From Ilyomonas sp965247435 (GTDB taxonomy: Bacteria; Bacteroidota; Bacteroidia; Chitinophagales; Chitinophagaceae): 64,000 nt of DNA. Made by a program: the position numbers and the translations under genes. Of this stretch, positions 8,928-16,641 are shown piece by piece. The notes under the pieces are model-generated. The model was not told where the DNA came from. It worked only from the letters and a program-made list of their open reading frames with translations, and did not search any database. Each line of letters opens with the position of its first letter. Position 1 is the stretch's first letter. Where the stretch lies: NCBI GenBank assembly GCA_965247435.1, contig OZ252019.1, forward strand, positions 1,240,001 to 1,304,000, in the 5' to 3' direction.

Positions 8928-10697
8928 ATGAAAGCGATATTTCTTACCACACTTCTTTTATTATCTATTATTGTGAACGCTCAACCGGGCACCTTAGACA
9001 AAAGCTTTGGCACTGATGGCAAAGTGCTCACCAGCTTTGGCAAAAACACTTATCCTGATATATTGAAAGCGCTTGTGCAAAGTGATGACAAGATAATAAA
9101 TGTAGGGCTTTACGGTTCGGCAGACATTAAAGAGCCAAACGGATTTCTTTCTGTACGCCATACAGCAGACGGAGAAATTGATACAAGTTATGGAGAGAAC
9201 GGAAAAGCCGTAGTTGAGATTAAGTTTGAAGCCCAAACATTTATCAGAGGAGCGGCCATACAAAAAGATAATAAAGTGATATTAAGTGGTTATGGATACC
9301 ATGAAGGAAGAGATATTCTTATTTACGATGGCATCATTGTAAGGCTGAAAACGGACGGCACAATTGATTCTTCTTTCGGAAACAACGGTATTATCGTCAC
9401 CAACATTAATGGCGCCGGATTATATGATCTTGTCACTATACTGCCGGACGGTAAATTTCTTGCAACCGGTGGCGACGGAGTTTCCAACTTTATTTGCCGC
9501 TTTCTTCCTGATGGAAAAATAGATGAGACTTTTGGGCAAAAAGGATATATGTACTTTAATACAAATTATGGTTTTTTCGCCTGCAAAATTCAATCAGACG
9601 GAAAGATTGTGTTAGGAGGATATTACATTCAAGCTTCTTTCAGAAAATTCTGCCTTCAACGTTACTTGCCGGATGGAACGATAGACCAGTCATTCGGTGA
9701 AGAAGGAACGGTCATTACACCTTACGAGACGGACAGCTATATAAATGATTTAGGGTTTCAGTCGGATGGTAAAATCGTGGTTACAGGACCCGCCTATATT
9801 GCCTCATTCTCCAGATTCTTTTTTGCTACTGCCCGCTATAACCAAGATGGAAGTTTAGATGCTACATTCGGAACCGATGGAAAAGTAACGACTTCCTTTA
9901 CTGAATTTGATTGTGTGCCCAAAAGCATCCTTGTTCTCACTGACGATAAAATTGTTGTTGGAGGCTATCAGACCTTTTCGGATGGAGGTGCTTATGCTAT
10001 TATACGTTATGCCACCGATGGTGTTCCCGACTCCAGCTTTGGCGAAGCAGGCGTAGCAAGTGCAGACTTCGGTTATGGAAGTACGCTTTCATCTGTACTG
10101 CTGCAGTCTACCGGAAAAATTGTAGGCACCGGAACTGCAGGGCTACCAGCCGGCTATGCTGTTTCCCTTGCCCGCTACAATAACGACATCAGCAAGCGGC
10201 AGATGATTGCCATCAAGGTAAAGCGCTGGCTGCAACACCGTGGCATCATGTGGGTAGCCGACAACGGTGTGCGTTATTATACGGTACAGAGAAGCGGGGA
10301 TGGCGGCGTTACCTATCAGCCGGTAGCTAAGCTGTACTACAACCATCAGTCGGTATTTTCTTACGAAGATGCTGCTGCGAATGACAACACAACTTACAGA
10401 GTTGCGGTAGTAGCAAAAGACGGAAGCAGGAGCTTCTCCAATCCGGTTGTTATCGGTAATGAGGAGGCTGTAAAAGTGTTTCCTAATCCCGTGCGCAGCA
10501 CTTTACAACTACAGGGATTGCCTGCCAACACTAAAACGAATATCAGCATCACCGATTTCAATGGTAGCGTGCGCACTAGCACAACAGCAAGCGGTGGAAG
10601 CCTTTCCATCAATACAGCAGCGCTAAAGCCGGGCAATTACCTACTGAAAGTGCAAAGCGGGAATATAACTACCGCTCAGGCGTTTGTGAAAGAGTAA
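8928..10697 (+). CDS. Delta-60 repeat protein with T9SS sorting domain
   Basis: A 589-aa secreted protein: signal peptide (to about residue 18, IVNAQ), then seven visible delta-60 repeats of about 50-60 residues, each carrying the G-x-(I/L)-D-x-(S/T)-F-G-x-x-G signature (for example GTLDKSFGTDGKV, GTIDSSFGNNG, GSLDATFGTDGKV). A linker follows, then a C-terminal type IX secretion sorting domain (from about residue 515, VKVFPNPVRSTLQL, ending YLLKVQSGNITTAQAFVKE). The repeats probably form a beta-propeller-like surface module. The T9SS domain predicts export across the outer membrane and anchoring or release at the surface. It is the last gene of the plus-strand run before the repeat-rich accessory region. 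Confidence 0.88.
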   Translation: MKAIFLTTLLLLSIIVNAQPGTLDKSFGTDGKVLTSFGKNTYPDILKALVQSDDKIINVGLYGSADIKEPNGFLSVRHTADGEIDTSYGENGKAVVEIKFEAQTFIRGAAIQKDNKVILSGYGYHEGRDILIYDGIIVRLKTDGTIDSSFGNNGIIVTNINGAGLYDLVTILPDGKFLATGGDGVSNFICRFLPDGKIDETFGQKGYMYFNTNYGFFACKIQSDGKIVLGGYYIQASFRKFCLQRYLPDGTIDQSFGEEGTVITPYETDSYINDLGFQSDGKIVVTGPAYIASFSRFFFATARYNQDGSLDATFGTDGKVTTSFTEFDCVPKSILVLTDDKIVVGGYQTFSDGGAYAIIRYATDGVPDSSFGEAGVASADFGYGSTLSSVLLQSTGKIVGTGTAGLPAGYAVSLARYNNDISKRQMIAIKVKRWLQHRGIMWVADNGVRYYTVQRSGDGGVTYQPVAKLYYNHQSVFSYEDAAANDNTTYRVAVVAKDGSRSFSNPVVIGNEEAVKVFPNPVRSTLQLQGLPANTKTNISITDFNGSVRTSTTASGGSLSINTAALKPGNYLLKVQSGNITTAQAFVKE

Positions 10698-10712
10698 ACG
10701 GCTCTCTCTTCT

Positions 10713-10763
10713 CCGCAATGTCTCCTTCACCAGCTTATGCGCACAAGCCAAGGGACGTTGCGG
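10713..10763. repeat. REP-like hairpin R1
   Basis: CCGCAATGTC (10713-10722) pairs with GACGTTGCGG (10754-10763), with one T-G wobble relative to R2/R3, enclosing about 31 nt. It lies 16 bp after the stop of the delta-60 gene. It belongs to the same family as R2 and R3, which flank the decayed transposase. Confidence 0.65.
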
Positions 10764-10869
10764 CAGAGTAGATGTAAATTAAATAAGCATTACTGTATCA
10801 TCATGCTGCTTATATTTTCTTCATGCTCCTAACAAGGACTATTTTTGCAATCGACGGTTTTTCTTCGCT

Positions 10870-10927
10870 GCAATGTCTCCATCAACAGCCGGTTGTGTGT
10901 TAGCCATGGGACATTGCGGTGGTTGTA
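10870..10927. repeat. REP-like hairpin R2
   Basis: GCAATGTC (10870-10877) pairs with GACATTGC (10910-10917). The copy is almost identical to the reverse complement of R3 (11830-11888), with about four mismatches over the shared stretch of roughly 58 bp. The R2-R3 pair therefore forms a long inverted repeat around the transposase remnant. Confidence 0.75.
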
Positions 10928-10944
10928 CAAAATAACAACTATCC

Positions 10945-11540
10945 TTAAAAAGTTTTGGTCAAATCAATATCATTCAACTCCATACAAGAAGTAACCGGAT
11001 AATTGCCCTGTACACCTGTAATATAAAATTTTGTAGAGCTATGCTGATACTTTTCCGGTACATCGACCAGCTTGTTTCCTTTACACGGGTTCCAGTGCCT
11101 GCCTTTGCCGGCAGACAGGCATGTAATTTAATTTTTAGGCGAACTGCATTGTTTTACATTCCTTCCAGCCAAAAGAAGTTTCAAATACTTTGTGCATTTT
11201 GCCTTCTTTCTTTTCTGTATTGTTCAAGGCTTTGCTAAGCTCGTTAAGAATGAGTGTTCTGTTTTGCTGCTTTAAACTTTCCACTAATTCATACGCCATA
11301 AAATGTTTACCATTAGCTACAATGGTGTTGATATTTTTACCTCTATTGCTGAACGCAATAATCACATGCACATGGTTGGGCATTATAACATACTCTATAA
11401 TATAGTGCTTTTGCACCTTGAGATAATCAAACCAATTGTACACCACATCATAAGCATTGCAAAGTGAAAATAGGGGTATCCAGTTGGTGCAGGTAAACGT
11501 GATAAAATAAACTCCTTCGGTTGCAGTTATGGTTCTTCAT
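10945..11540 (-). pseudogene. Decayed Y1/RAYT-type (HUH) transposase
   Basis: Remnant of a REP-associated tyrosine (IS200-like Y1) transposase. The intact central block carries the HUH motif VIMPNHVHVII (near 11370-11400). Joining frames recovers a full-length protein: an N-terminal piece MKNHN then TEGVYFITFTCTNWIPLF, separated by a one-base frameshift near 11523; the central block; an in-frame TAA at 11135-11137 (probably from CAA, between MQFA and KLNYM); an insertion of about 22 bp containing the palindrome GCCTTTGCCGGCAGACAGGC (11101-11120); and a C-terminal piece (HWNPCKGNKLVDVPEKYQHS...) ending with TAA at 10945. At least three lesions make it non-functional. Only 104 codons remain as an uninterrupted ORF. 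Confidence 0.82.
11100..11121. repeat. GCCTTTGCCGGCAG palindromic repeat inside the transposase remnant
   Basis: Imperfect palindrome TGCCTTTGCCGGCAGACAGGCA. A close relative lies at 44313-44336 and a weaker one near 29966-29990. Removing about 22 bp here restores the transposase reading between KLNYM and HWNPC, so it looks like an insertion into a gene and not an ancestral intergenic sequence. Confidence 0.65.
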
Positions 11541-11597
11541 AAAGGCATACGAGAAAGATAAATAAAAATGGTTCGTAGTAGAACACTTATTTTAACT

Positions 11598-11823
11598 TAA
11601 GTAGGTCGTCAAAATTATCTATGCTTTATTGATGATTGCTGATTGTTCTTTTTTTTATGGAAAAAAAAGAACGAAAAAAAGCCACCCGAAAACGATATAC
11701 AGCCCGTTTTCGGGAAATGCCTTGATATAGCTTTTGTACTGCTGTGAATGGAGCAGCAGTAATACTACACCGGAACGAAGAACAATACTTTTTTAAGTCA
11801 ATTTAATTTTGAGCCTATACTTA
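11598..11823 (-). repeat. Structured TIR element, copy C
   Basis: Copy in reverse orientation, 226 bp. Ends: TAAGTAGGTCGTCAAAATTA (11598-11617), and at 11804-11823 a sequence whose reverse complement is TAAGTATAGGCTCAAAATTA. Read on the minus strand, SL1 is TACTGCTG with CAGCAGTA. SL2 is CCCGAAAACG with CGTTTTCGGG, a double compensatory change relative to copy A. SL3 is GTTCTTTTTTTT with AAAAAAAAGAAC. It lies 6 bp from the REP-like block R3, inside the inverted-repeat-bounded segment that carries the transposase remnant. Confidence 0.8.
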
Positions 11824-11829
11824 CACCCA

Positions 11830-11888
11830 ATGCAACCACCGCAATGTCCCATGGCTAACGCACAATTGGCTGTTGATGGAGACATTGC
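11830..11888. repeat. REP-like hairpin R3 (inverted partner of R2)
   Basis: GCAATGTC (11841-11848) pairs with GACATTGC (11881-11888). The whole block is a reverse-complement copy of R2. R2 and R3 thus bracket about 1 kb containing the transposase remnant and element copy C. Confidence 0.75.
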
Positions 11889-12030
11889 TGGGAAGAGGAA
11901 AACCATGGCGTTTAACAGCTTCTAAAAAGCGACAAAAAAAATTTCTTTTAAAAAAACAATGTGTGTACCTTTTGATACCGTTCTTCGCCCGTTAAATAAG
12001 TAATGTTGTATTCCAATAAATTAGAAAGCC

Positions 12031-12213
12031 ATGAAAACATTACATTGTAGCGATGCGGGCTTCGATTGCAGCCATATTATACGTGCGGATACGGAAGCGG
12101 AGATATTGAACCAGGCTTCCAGGCATGTAACGGAAATGCATAACATAACCGTAAGCAACGAGATTGTACAGCAGGTAAAAGCGCTGATAAGAGAGGAAGA
12201 AAAAGAAAAATAG
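12031..12213 (+). CDS. DUF1059 domain-containing small protein
   Basis: A 60-aa protein spanning the whole DUF1059 family length. It has the typical N-terminal Cys-containing strand (LHCSDAGFDCSHIIRADTEAEILNQA), the SRHVTEMHN segment, and a charged C-terminal helix ending REEEKEK. The function of DUF1059 is unknown. The gene is followed 82 nt later by a Crp-family regulator on the same strand, so the two may share a transcript. The two Cys residues (C6 and C13) are part of the family pattern. Confidence 0.85.
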   Translation: MKTLHCSDAGFDCSHIIRADTEAEILNQASRHVTEMHNITVSNEIVQQVKALIREEEKEK

Positions 12214-12295
12214 GATAATGCAGAAGTTGCAGGTGCTTTATTTATAAATGACACAAGCTTATTTTTCGTACCGATACTAACCAAACACTTTTATT

Positions 12296-12928
12296 ATGGA
12301 AAACACCTACAATCTTTTTGAGAAATTAAATTTCTTTTCAGAACCTGAATTCCAGGATGAAATTTTGAATAATTGCAGAATCACTTCTTTTAATAAAGGT
12401 GATGTAATAGTGCGGGAAGGGCAATATGTAAAATTTCTTCCTATAGTTATTGAAGGTAACATAAGAGTTTTTCAGCAGAATGAAGACCGGGAAGTTTTAC
12501 TGTATTATGTGCGGGCGCTTGAAACCTGCACCATGTCGCTGGCGGCGGCCTATTTTGATAATAAAAGTACCTCGCATGGTATTGTGGTACAACCTGCCGA
12601 AGTGCTTATTTTTCCTGCATCGCTCATCATGCAATGGCAATTAAAATATCCTTCCTGGAATAAATATGTAATGCGGATGTTTAGGGTAAGGTATGATGAA
12701 CTAATTAATTCTTTTCAAAATGTAGTGTTTGAGCATATTGATGTGCGGGTAATGGAATACTTAAAGAAAAAAAGTATAGAAAATAATAACCGGACAATTA
12801 ATCTGTCTCATCAAAATCTTGCGGATGAGCTTGGTACTACAAGAGTAGTAATATCACGTATTCTGAAACACTTTGAAAACGCAAGAAAAATTAAAATATC
12901 CCGCGCTGCTATTGAGTTGTGCAGTTGA
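12296..12928 (+). CDS. Crp/Fnr family transcriptional regulator
   Basis: A 210-aa regulator: N-terminal cyclic-nucleotide-binding-like beta-barrel (GDVIVREGQYVKFLPIVIEGNIRVF, residues about 35-60), a dimerisation helix (about 115-150) and a C-terminal HTH (INLSHQNLADELGTTRVVISRILKHFE, about 168-194). The ligand-binding arginine and glutamate expected for cAMP are not evident, which is usual in Bacteroidota Crp-like proteins. There are no clustered Cys residues for an Fnr iron-sulfur cluster. Target genes are unknown; it precedes the two S74 surface-protein genes by 176 bp. Confidence 0.88.
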   Translation: MENTYNLFEKLNFFSEPEFQDEILNNCRITSFNKGDVIVREGQYVKFLPIVIEGNIRVFQQNEDREVLLYYVRALETCTMSLAAAYFDNKSTSHGIVVQPAEVLIFPASLIMQWQLKYPSWNKYVMRMFRVRYDELINSFQNVVFEHIDVRVMEYLKKKSIENNNRTINLSHQNLADELGTTRVVISRILKHFENARKIKISRAAIELCS

Positions 12929-13104
12929 ACAACTGGAAAACTAAATAAACTATTTACTGGTACCAGCGGAGCCAATTGGTATAAATATGGAAACCGGCTA
13001 TAACGCCCTGAATACAGGGATGCAGGAATTTTTGTTGTCGTTTATCAAAAAAAGGAGTACGCCGAAAATCCTTTATCAAAGAGTAGGCAAATCAATCAAT
13101 CAAA

Positions 13105-14814
13105 ATGAAAACAAAATTATTCTTTATTGCAGCCTTAGCTGCGATTATGCTAAACAGCATACAAAAAGCAAATGCACAGTGGTCATTAACAGGTAATGCA
13201 GGTACCACGCCAGGCACTAATTTTTTAGGCACTACCGATAACAAAGCATTGGTTTTTAAAACAAACGGTGTTGAACGTGGCAGAATTTTTTCAAATGGCG
13301 GCTGGAAGTTCAATGGTTCGGTAGATGCCCCGGGCGGCTATTCCATTAATGGCACTCCATTTTTAAACCAGTATGGTAGTAATTATAACACCTTTGCGGG
13401 TTTTGCCGGAAATATTAGCGTAAGCGGGTCTGGAATAACCGGGATTGGTTATGCCTCACTTAAGGCTAATACCAGTGGTTACCAGAATACTGCTTTGGGA
13501 GCGTATTCTTTAGCTTCTACCACAACAGGCTATAATAATACGGCTGTTGGTTACACTGCTCTTTATAAAAATACAACTGGCAGTTATAACACTGCCAATG
13601 GTTTCAGCGCTCTTTATTCCAATATTACCGGCAACAACAATGTAGCCATCGGCAAACTGGCGCTATATTCATCTGCTAACAACAGCAATAATATCGCTAT
13701 AGGCGATTCTGCTTTATTTAGTCACAATTATATTCCCTTTGAATTTGATGAACCAGATGCATCGGTTGCAATTGGAACAAGGGCATTGGGTTTAGACCAG
13801 TACGGCTACGGGAATACAGCCGTTGGTAATTCAGGTTTACTAAACAATAATGGCGGTTTAAATAATACTTCTCTGGGCAACCGCTCATTAAATACAATTA
13901 CTACCGGCAGCGGCAACACTGCATTAGGAACTTTTGCTGATGTAAATTCGTCTAATCGCCGCAACGCAACCGCAGTAGGTTATGGCGCAATAGCCACGGC
14001 AGATAACCAGGTAATGCTGGGTAATACAATTACCAATTCGGTAAAAGCAGCCGGCAGCTTCGTGATTTATTCTGACGGGCGCTTTAAAAAGAATATAAAA
14101 GAGGAAGTTCCGGGTCTTGCATTCATTAACTTACTTAAACCAATAACCTATAATTACGATATCCATGGTTTAAACAACTTTATAAATCCTGCAAATAAGG
14201 CGAGTAGTTTAAAGACTGATGACCCAATGGAAGAAAAAGCAATTAATGCGAAAGAAAAAAAATTATACTCCGGCTTCATTGCACAGGATGTTGAAAAAGC
14301 TGCCGAGAAGTTACAGTATGATTTCAGTGGTGTATATACGCCCCAAAACGATAAAGACCCTTATGGTATAAGCTATGCCGACTTTGTAGTTCCCCTGGTA
14401 AAAGCTGTGCAGGAATTAAGTAAAGAAAATGATGATTTAAAAAACCAGATGCACGAAATGAAAACGCTTATGCTGCAAATGCAGCAGGGCTCAGCTTCAG
14501 CTTCTAATCAAAGTGCTGATGCTGTAACTGCCAAATCAACGGTTCTTTCAAACAACATCCTGTTGAAACAAAACATACCCAATCCTTTTACTAAAACGAC
14601 ACTTATTGATTATGCACTGCCTTCAAAATTTACAAGTGCATATATCAGCATAACAGATAAAAACGGTAAAATAATTAAGCAGGCAAATGTATCCGGCAGC
14701 GGCAAAGGACAGCTTACAGTAGATGCATCAGCACTTTCTTCAGGGGTATATCAGTACGCACTAATTGTTGATGGAAAGATGATTGATACAAAACAAATGG
14801 TGTTGGCAAAATAA
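13105..14814 (+). CDS. Surface protein: YadA-head-like repeats, S74 chaperone domain, T9SS sorting domain
   Basis: A 569-aa exported protein (signal peptide MKTKLFFIAALAAIMLNSIQKANAQ). Residues about 95-310 hold repeated N-(T/V/I)-A-(L/V/I)-G motifs (NTALGAYSL, NTAVGYTAL, NVAIGKLAL, NTAVGNSGL) like trimeric adhesin heads. A peptidase S74 / intramolecular chaperone domain follows (about 322-455), with the autoprocessing motif SDGRFKKNI: Ser, with Lys five residues later. Then come a coiled coil (VKAVQELSKENDDLKNQM) and a C-terminal T9SS domain (about 490-569, NPFTKTTLIDYALPS to MVLAK). S74 domains trimerise phage tailspikes and cut themselves before the Ser. Here cleavage would detach the T9SS signal, which is unusual. 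The next gene is a paralogue. Confidence 0.85.
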   Translation: MKTKLFFIAALAAIMLNSIQKANAQWSLTGNAGTTPGTNFLGTTDNKALVFKTNGVERGRIFSNGGWKFNGSVDAPGGYSINGTPFLNQYGSNYNTFAGFAGNISVSGSGITGIGYASLKANTSGYQNTALGAYSLASTTTGYNNTAVGYTALYKNTTGSYNTANGFSALYSNITGNNNVAIGKLALYSSANNSNNIAIGDSALFSHNYIPFEFDEPDASVAIGTRALGLDQYGYGNTAVGNSGLLNNNGGLNNTSLGNRSLNTITTGSGNTALGTFADVNSSNRRNATAVGYGAIATADNQVMLGNTITNSVKAAGSFVIYSDGRFKKNIKEEVPGLAFINLLKPITYNYDIHGLNNFINPANKASSLKTDDPMEEKAINAKEKKLYSGFIAQDVEKAAEKLQYDFSGVYTPQNDKDPYGISYADFVVPLVKAVQELSKENDDLKNQMHEMKTLMLQMQQGSASASNQSADAVTAKSTVLSNNILLKQNIPNPFTKTTLIDYALPSKFTSAYISITDKNGKIIKQANVSGSGKGQLTVDASALSSGVYQYALIVDGKMIDTKQMVLAK

Positions 14815-14904
14815 ACATTTTAAGATCCTGCCGTCCATAATTAGTAACAAACAAAGAAGCAAGCCGAAAATTCTTTATTAAAGAGTAGGCACAAAACAAC
14901 TAAC

Positions 14905-16128
14905 ATGAAAACAAAACTATTCTTTGTTGCAGCCTTAGCTACCATTATGCTAAACAGTATGCAAAAAGCAAATGCACAAAACTGGAGCCTTAATGGAAAC
15001 AGCAATGTTACTGACACTTCCAAACTGGGTTCAAAAAATAACAAACCGCTGAGCATAATTACCAGAAATACGGAGCGCATACGGGTAGATGTTAATGGGC
15101 TTGTAGGCATCGGCACAACCATACCTTCAGCAAAACTGCAGGTAGCCGGCAATGTAAAAATTGATGGCGCTAACACCCTTGAATTTGGTGCAGGTCTTAC
15201 CAAAGAAATAAACGCAGGCAAAATAGGATATGGAAATATTACCCCGGGCGAGCTTGATATTGTAGGCGCAGGAACCAACACAACTAACAGAAGAATAAAA
15301 TTCTGGAGTGAAGGCGGTACGGAATTTACAGGTAATGTAACAATCGGTACTTCCGGCTTTTTTCCTAATTTAAAATTGGTATCCAATGATGGTACAAATG
15401 CCTGGATTATGTATTCAATAAATGGGACATCAGGAAATTTAGACCTTTATAAAAACGGAAGTTTCAGGGGTTCGTTTAACGGCATCAGCGGCGTTTATAC
15501 TGCTTCTGACAAGAGATTGAAAAAGGATATTGTTGCCTTACCCGGTATTATGGAAAACCTGATGAAACTACAACCGAAAAAATATCATTATAAAGAAAGT
15601 GAAAACACTGCAAAATTGAGTTATGGTTTTATAGCGCAGGAAGTAAATGAAATTTTCCCTGAATTTGTTGGCTCTTATAAAGACAGGAAAACAGGAGAAG
15701 AAATGCTTACACTTAACTATGATAACTTTGGTGTGCTTGCCATTAAAGCCATACAGGAGCAACAAAAGCAAATAGATGACTTAAAGCAAACAGTAGAAAA
15801 TCTATTAGAAAAAATTAATACTACTAATAATAACGCTAATGCCCGGTCTAACACGATAAAGTTAAATAATGCGTCGCTGCAACAAAACATACCCAACCCA
15901 TTTAACAACAGTTCATCTGTCAGTTATTATATTCCTTCCGTTTTTCATACTGCTTCATTAATAATAACCGATATGTCAGGAAAAACTTTAAAAACCTACC
16001 CAATTGCACAAAGCGGTTCAGGCAAGCAAACTTTTTCAGGCAGCCAGCTAACAGGCGGCATGTATCAGTATTCTTTAATTGTTGATGGAAAGATGATTGA
16101 TACAAAACAAATGGTGTTGGCAAAATAA
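14905..16128 (+). CDS. Surface protein: S74 chaperone domain plus T9SS sorting domain (paralogue)
   Basis: A 407-aa tandem paralogue of the preceding gene, with a near-identical signal peptide (MKTKLFFVAALATIMLNSMQKANAQ) and similar DNA just upstream of both starts (AAAGAGTAGGCA shared). The adhesin-head repeat region is missing. Instead there is a short tail-fibre-like part (LGSKNNKPLSI, IRVDVNGLVGIGTTIPSAKLQVAGNVKIDG) and then the S74 domain with SDKRLKKDI (Ser and Lys+5 kept), a coiled coil (IKAIQEQQKQIDDLKQTVENLLEKI), and a T9SS domain. The last 48 bp of the two genes, encoding VDGKMIDTKQMVLAK, are identical, pointing to recent duplication or gene conversion. It is probably a secreted trimeric fibre. 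Confidence 0.83.
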   Translation: MKTKLFFVAALATIMLNSMQKANAQNWSLNGNSNVTDTSKLGSKNNKPLSIITRNTERIRVDVNGLVGIGTTIPSAKLQVAGNVKIDGANTLEFGAGLTKEINAGKIGYGNITPGELDIVGAGTNTTNRRIKFWSEGGTEFTGNVTIGTSGFFPNLKLVSNDGTNAWIMYSINGTSGNLDLYKNGSFRGSFNGISGVYTASDKRLKKDIVALPGIMENLMKLQPKKYHYKESENTAKLSYGFIAQEVNEIFPEFVGSYKDRKTGEEMLTLNYDNFGVLAIKAIQEQQKQIDDLKQTVENLLEKINTTNNNANARSNTIKLNNASLQQNIPNPFNNSSSVSYYIPSVFHTASLIITDMSGKTLKTYPIAQSGSGKQTFSGSQLTGGMYQYSLIVDGKMIDTKQMVLAK

Positions 16129-16340
16129 AATTCCGCAATGCCTTCTTCGCCTTTGTTACTGGGCTTCACAAATACAAATTATTCCTTTTTAGCTGCTGCA
16201 CTTAACCCACCGCTCTATTGCCGGTAAAGAACGCCGGCAAAGGCAGAAACTGTAAAAAGGTAGTGGCAAAGATTGCTGCGCTATGGTAATGTTTCTGCCG
16301 GTACCGCTTTTTAAATTTATAAAAGTTTAATTTAGTACGC

Positions 16341-16602
16341 AACAACCTTGTTTTTTACCTTAACAAGGTTGTTTTTAACATCAACAAGCTTGTTCGTTAC
16401 AAAAACAAGCTTGTAAAAAATTCTGCAAGGTTGTTTTTTACTTAAACAAGCTTGTTTATCAGACAAACAAGCTTGTTCCTCGCATCAACAAGCTTGTTCC
16501 TCGCATCAACAAGCTTGTAAAAAATTCTACAAGGTTGTTTTTTACTTAAACAAGCTTGTTCTTCACATCAACAAGCTTGTTCTCCACAAAAACAAGCTTG
16601 TT
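16341..16602. repeat. 13-unit AACAAGCTTGTT palindrome array, period 20-21 bp
   Basis: Thirteen 12-bp units, nine of them exactly or nearly AACAAGCTTGTT and the rest AAGG/CCTT variants, start at 16341, 16362, 16383, 16404, 16424, 16445, 16466, 16487, 16508, 16528, 16549, 16570 and 16591. Spacing is 21 bp except for two 20-bp steps. Spacers are 8-9 bp and AT-rich. A higher-order repeat is visible: units 4-6 and 9-11 with their spacers are almost identical (104-bp offset). The two 20-bp steps and internal stops exclude a protein repeat. The array lies 39 bp before the IS element. Confidence 0.9.
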
Positions 16603-16641
16603 GGCGTAAGAATAAGCTAAATCACCTTTTTTACTGATTAA

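Noticed and set aside
11041..11405. Plus-strand ORFs across the transposase remnant
   Set aside because: Shadow frames of the minus-strand transposase sequence.
12987..13196. 69-aa ORF upstream of and overlapping the first S74 gene
   Set aside because: It runs into the signal peptide region of the S74 gene in another frame and has no family features.
16341..16602. Possible CRISPR array
   Set aside because: Repeats are 12-bp palindromes with 8-9 bp similar spacers; no cas genes; spacers are too short and not unique.
16341..16602. Coding heptad repeat (Asn-Lys-Leu-Val every seven residues)
   Set aside because: Frames are broken by the two 20-bp steps and stops on both strands; no start codon.
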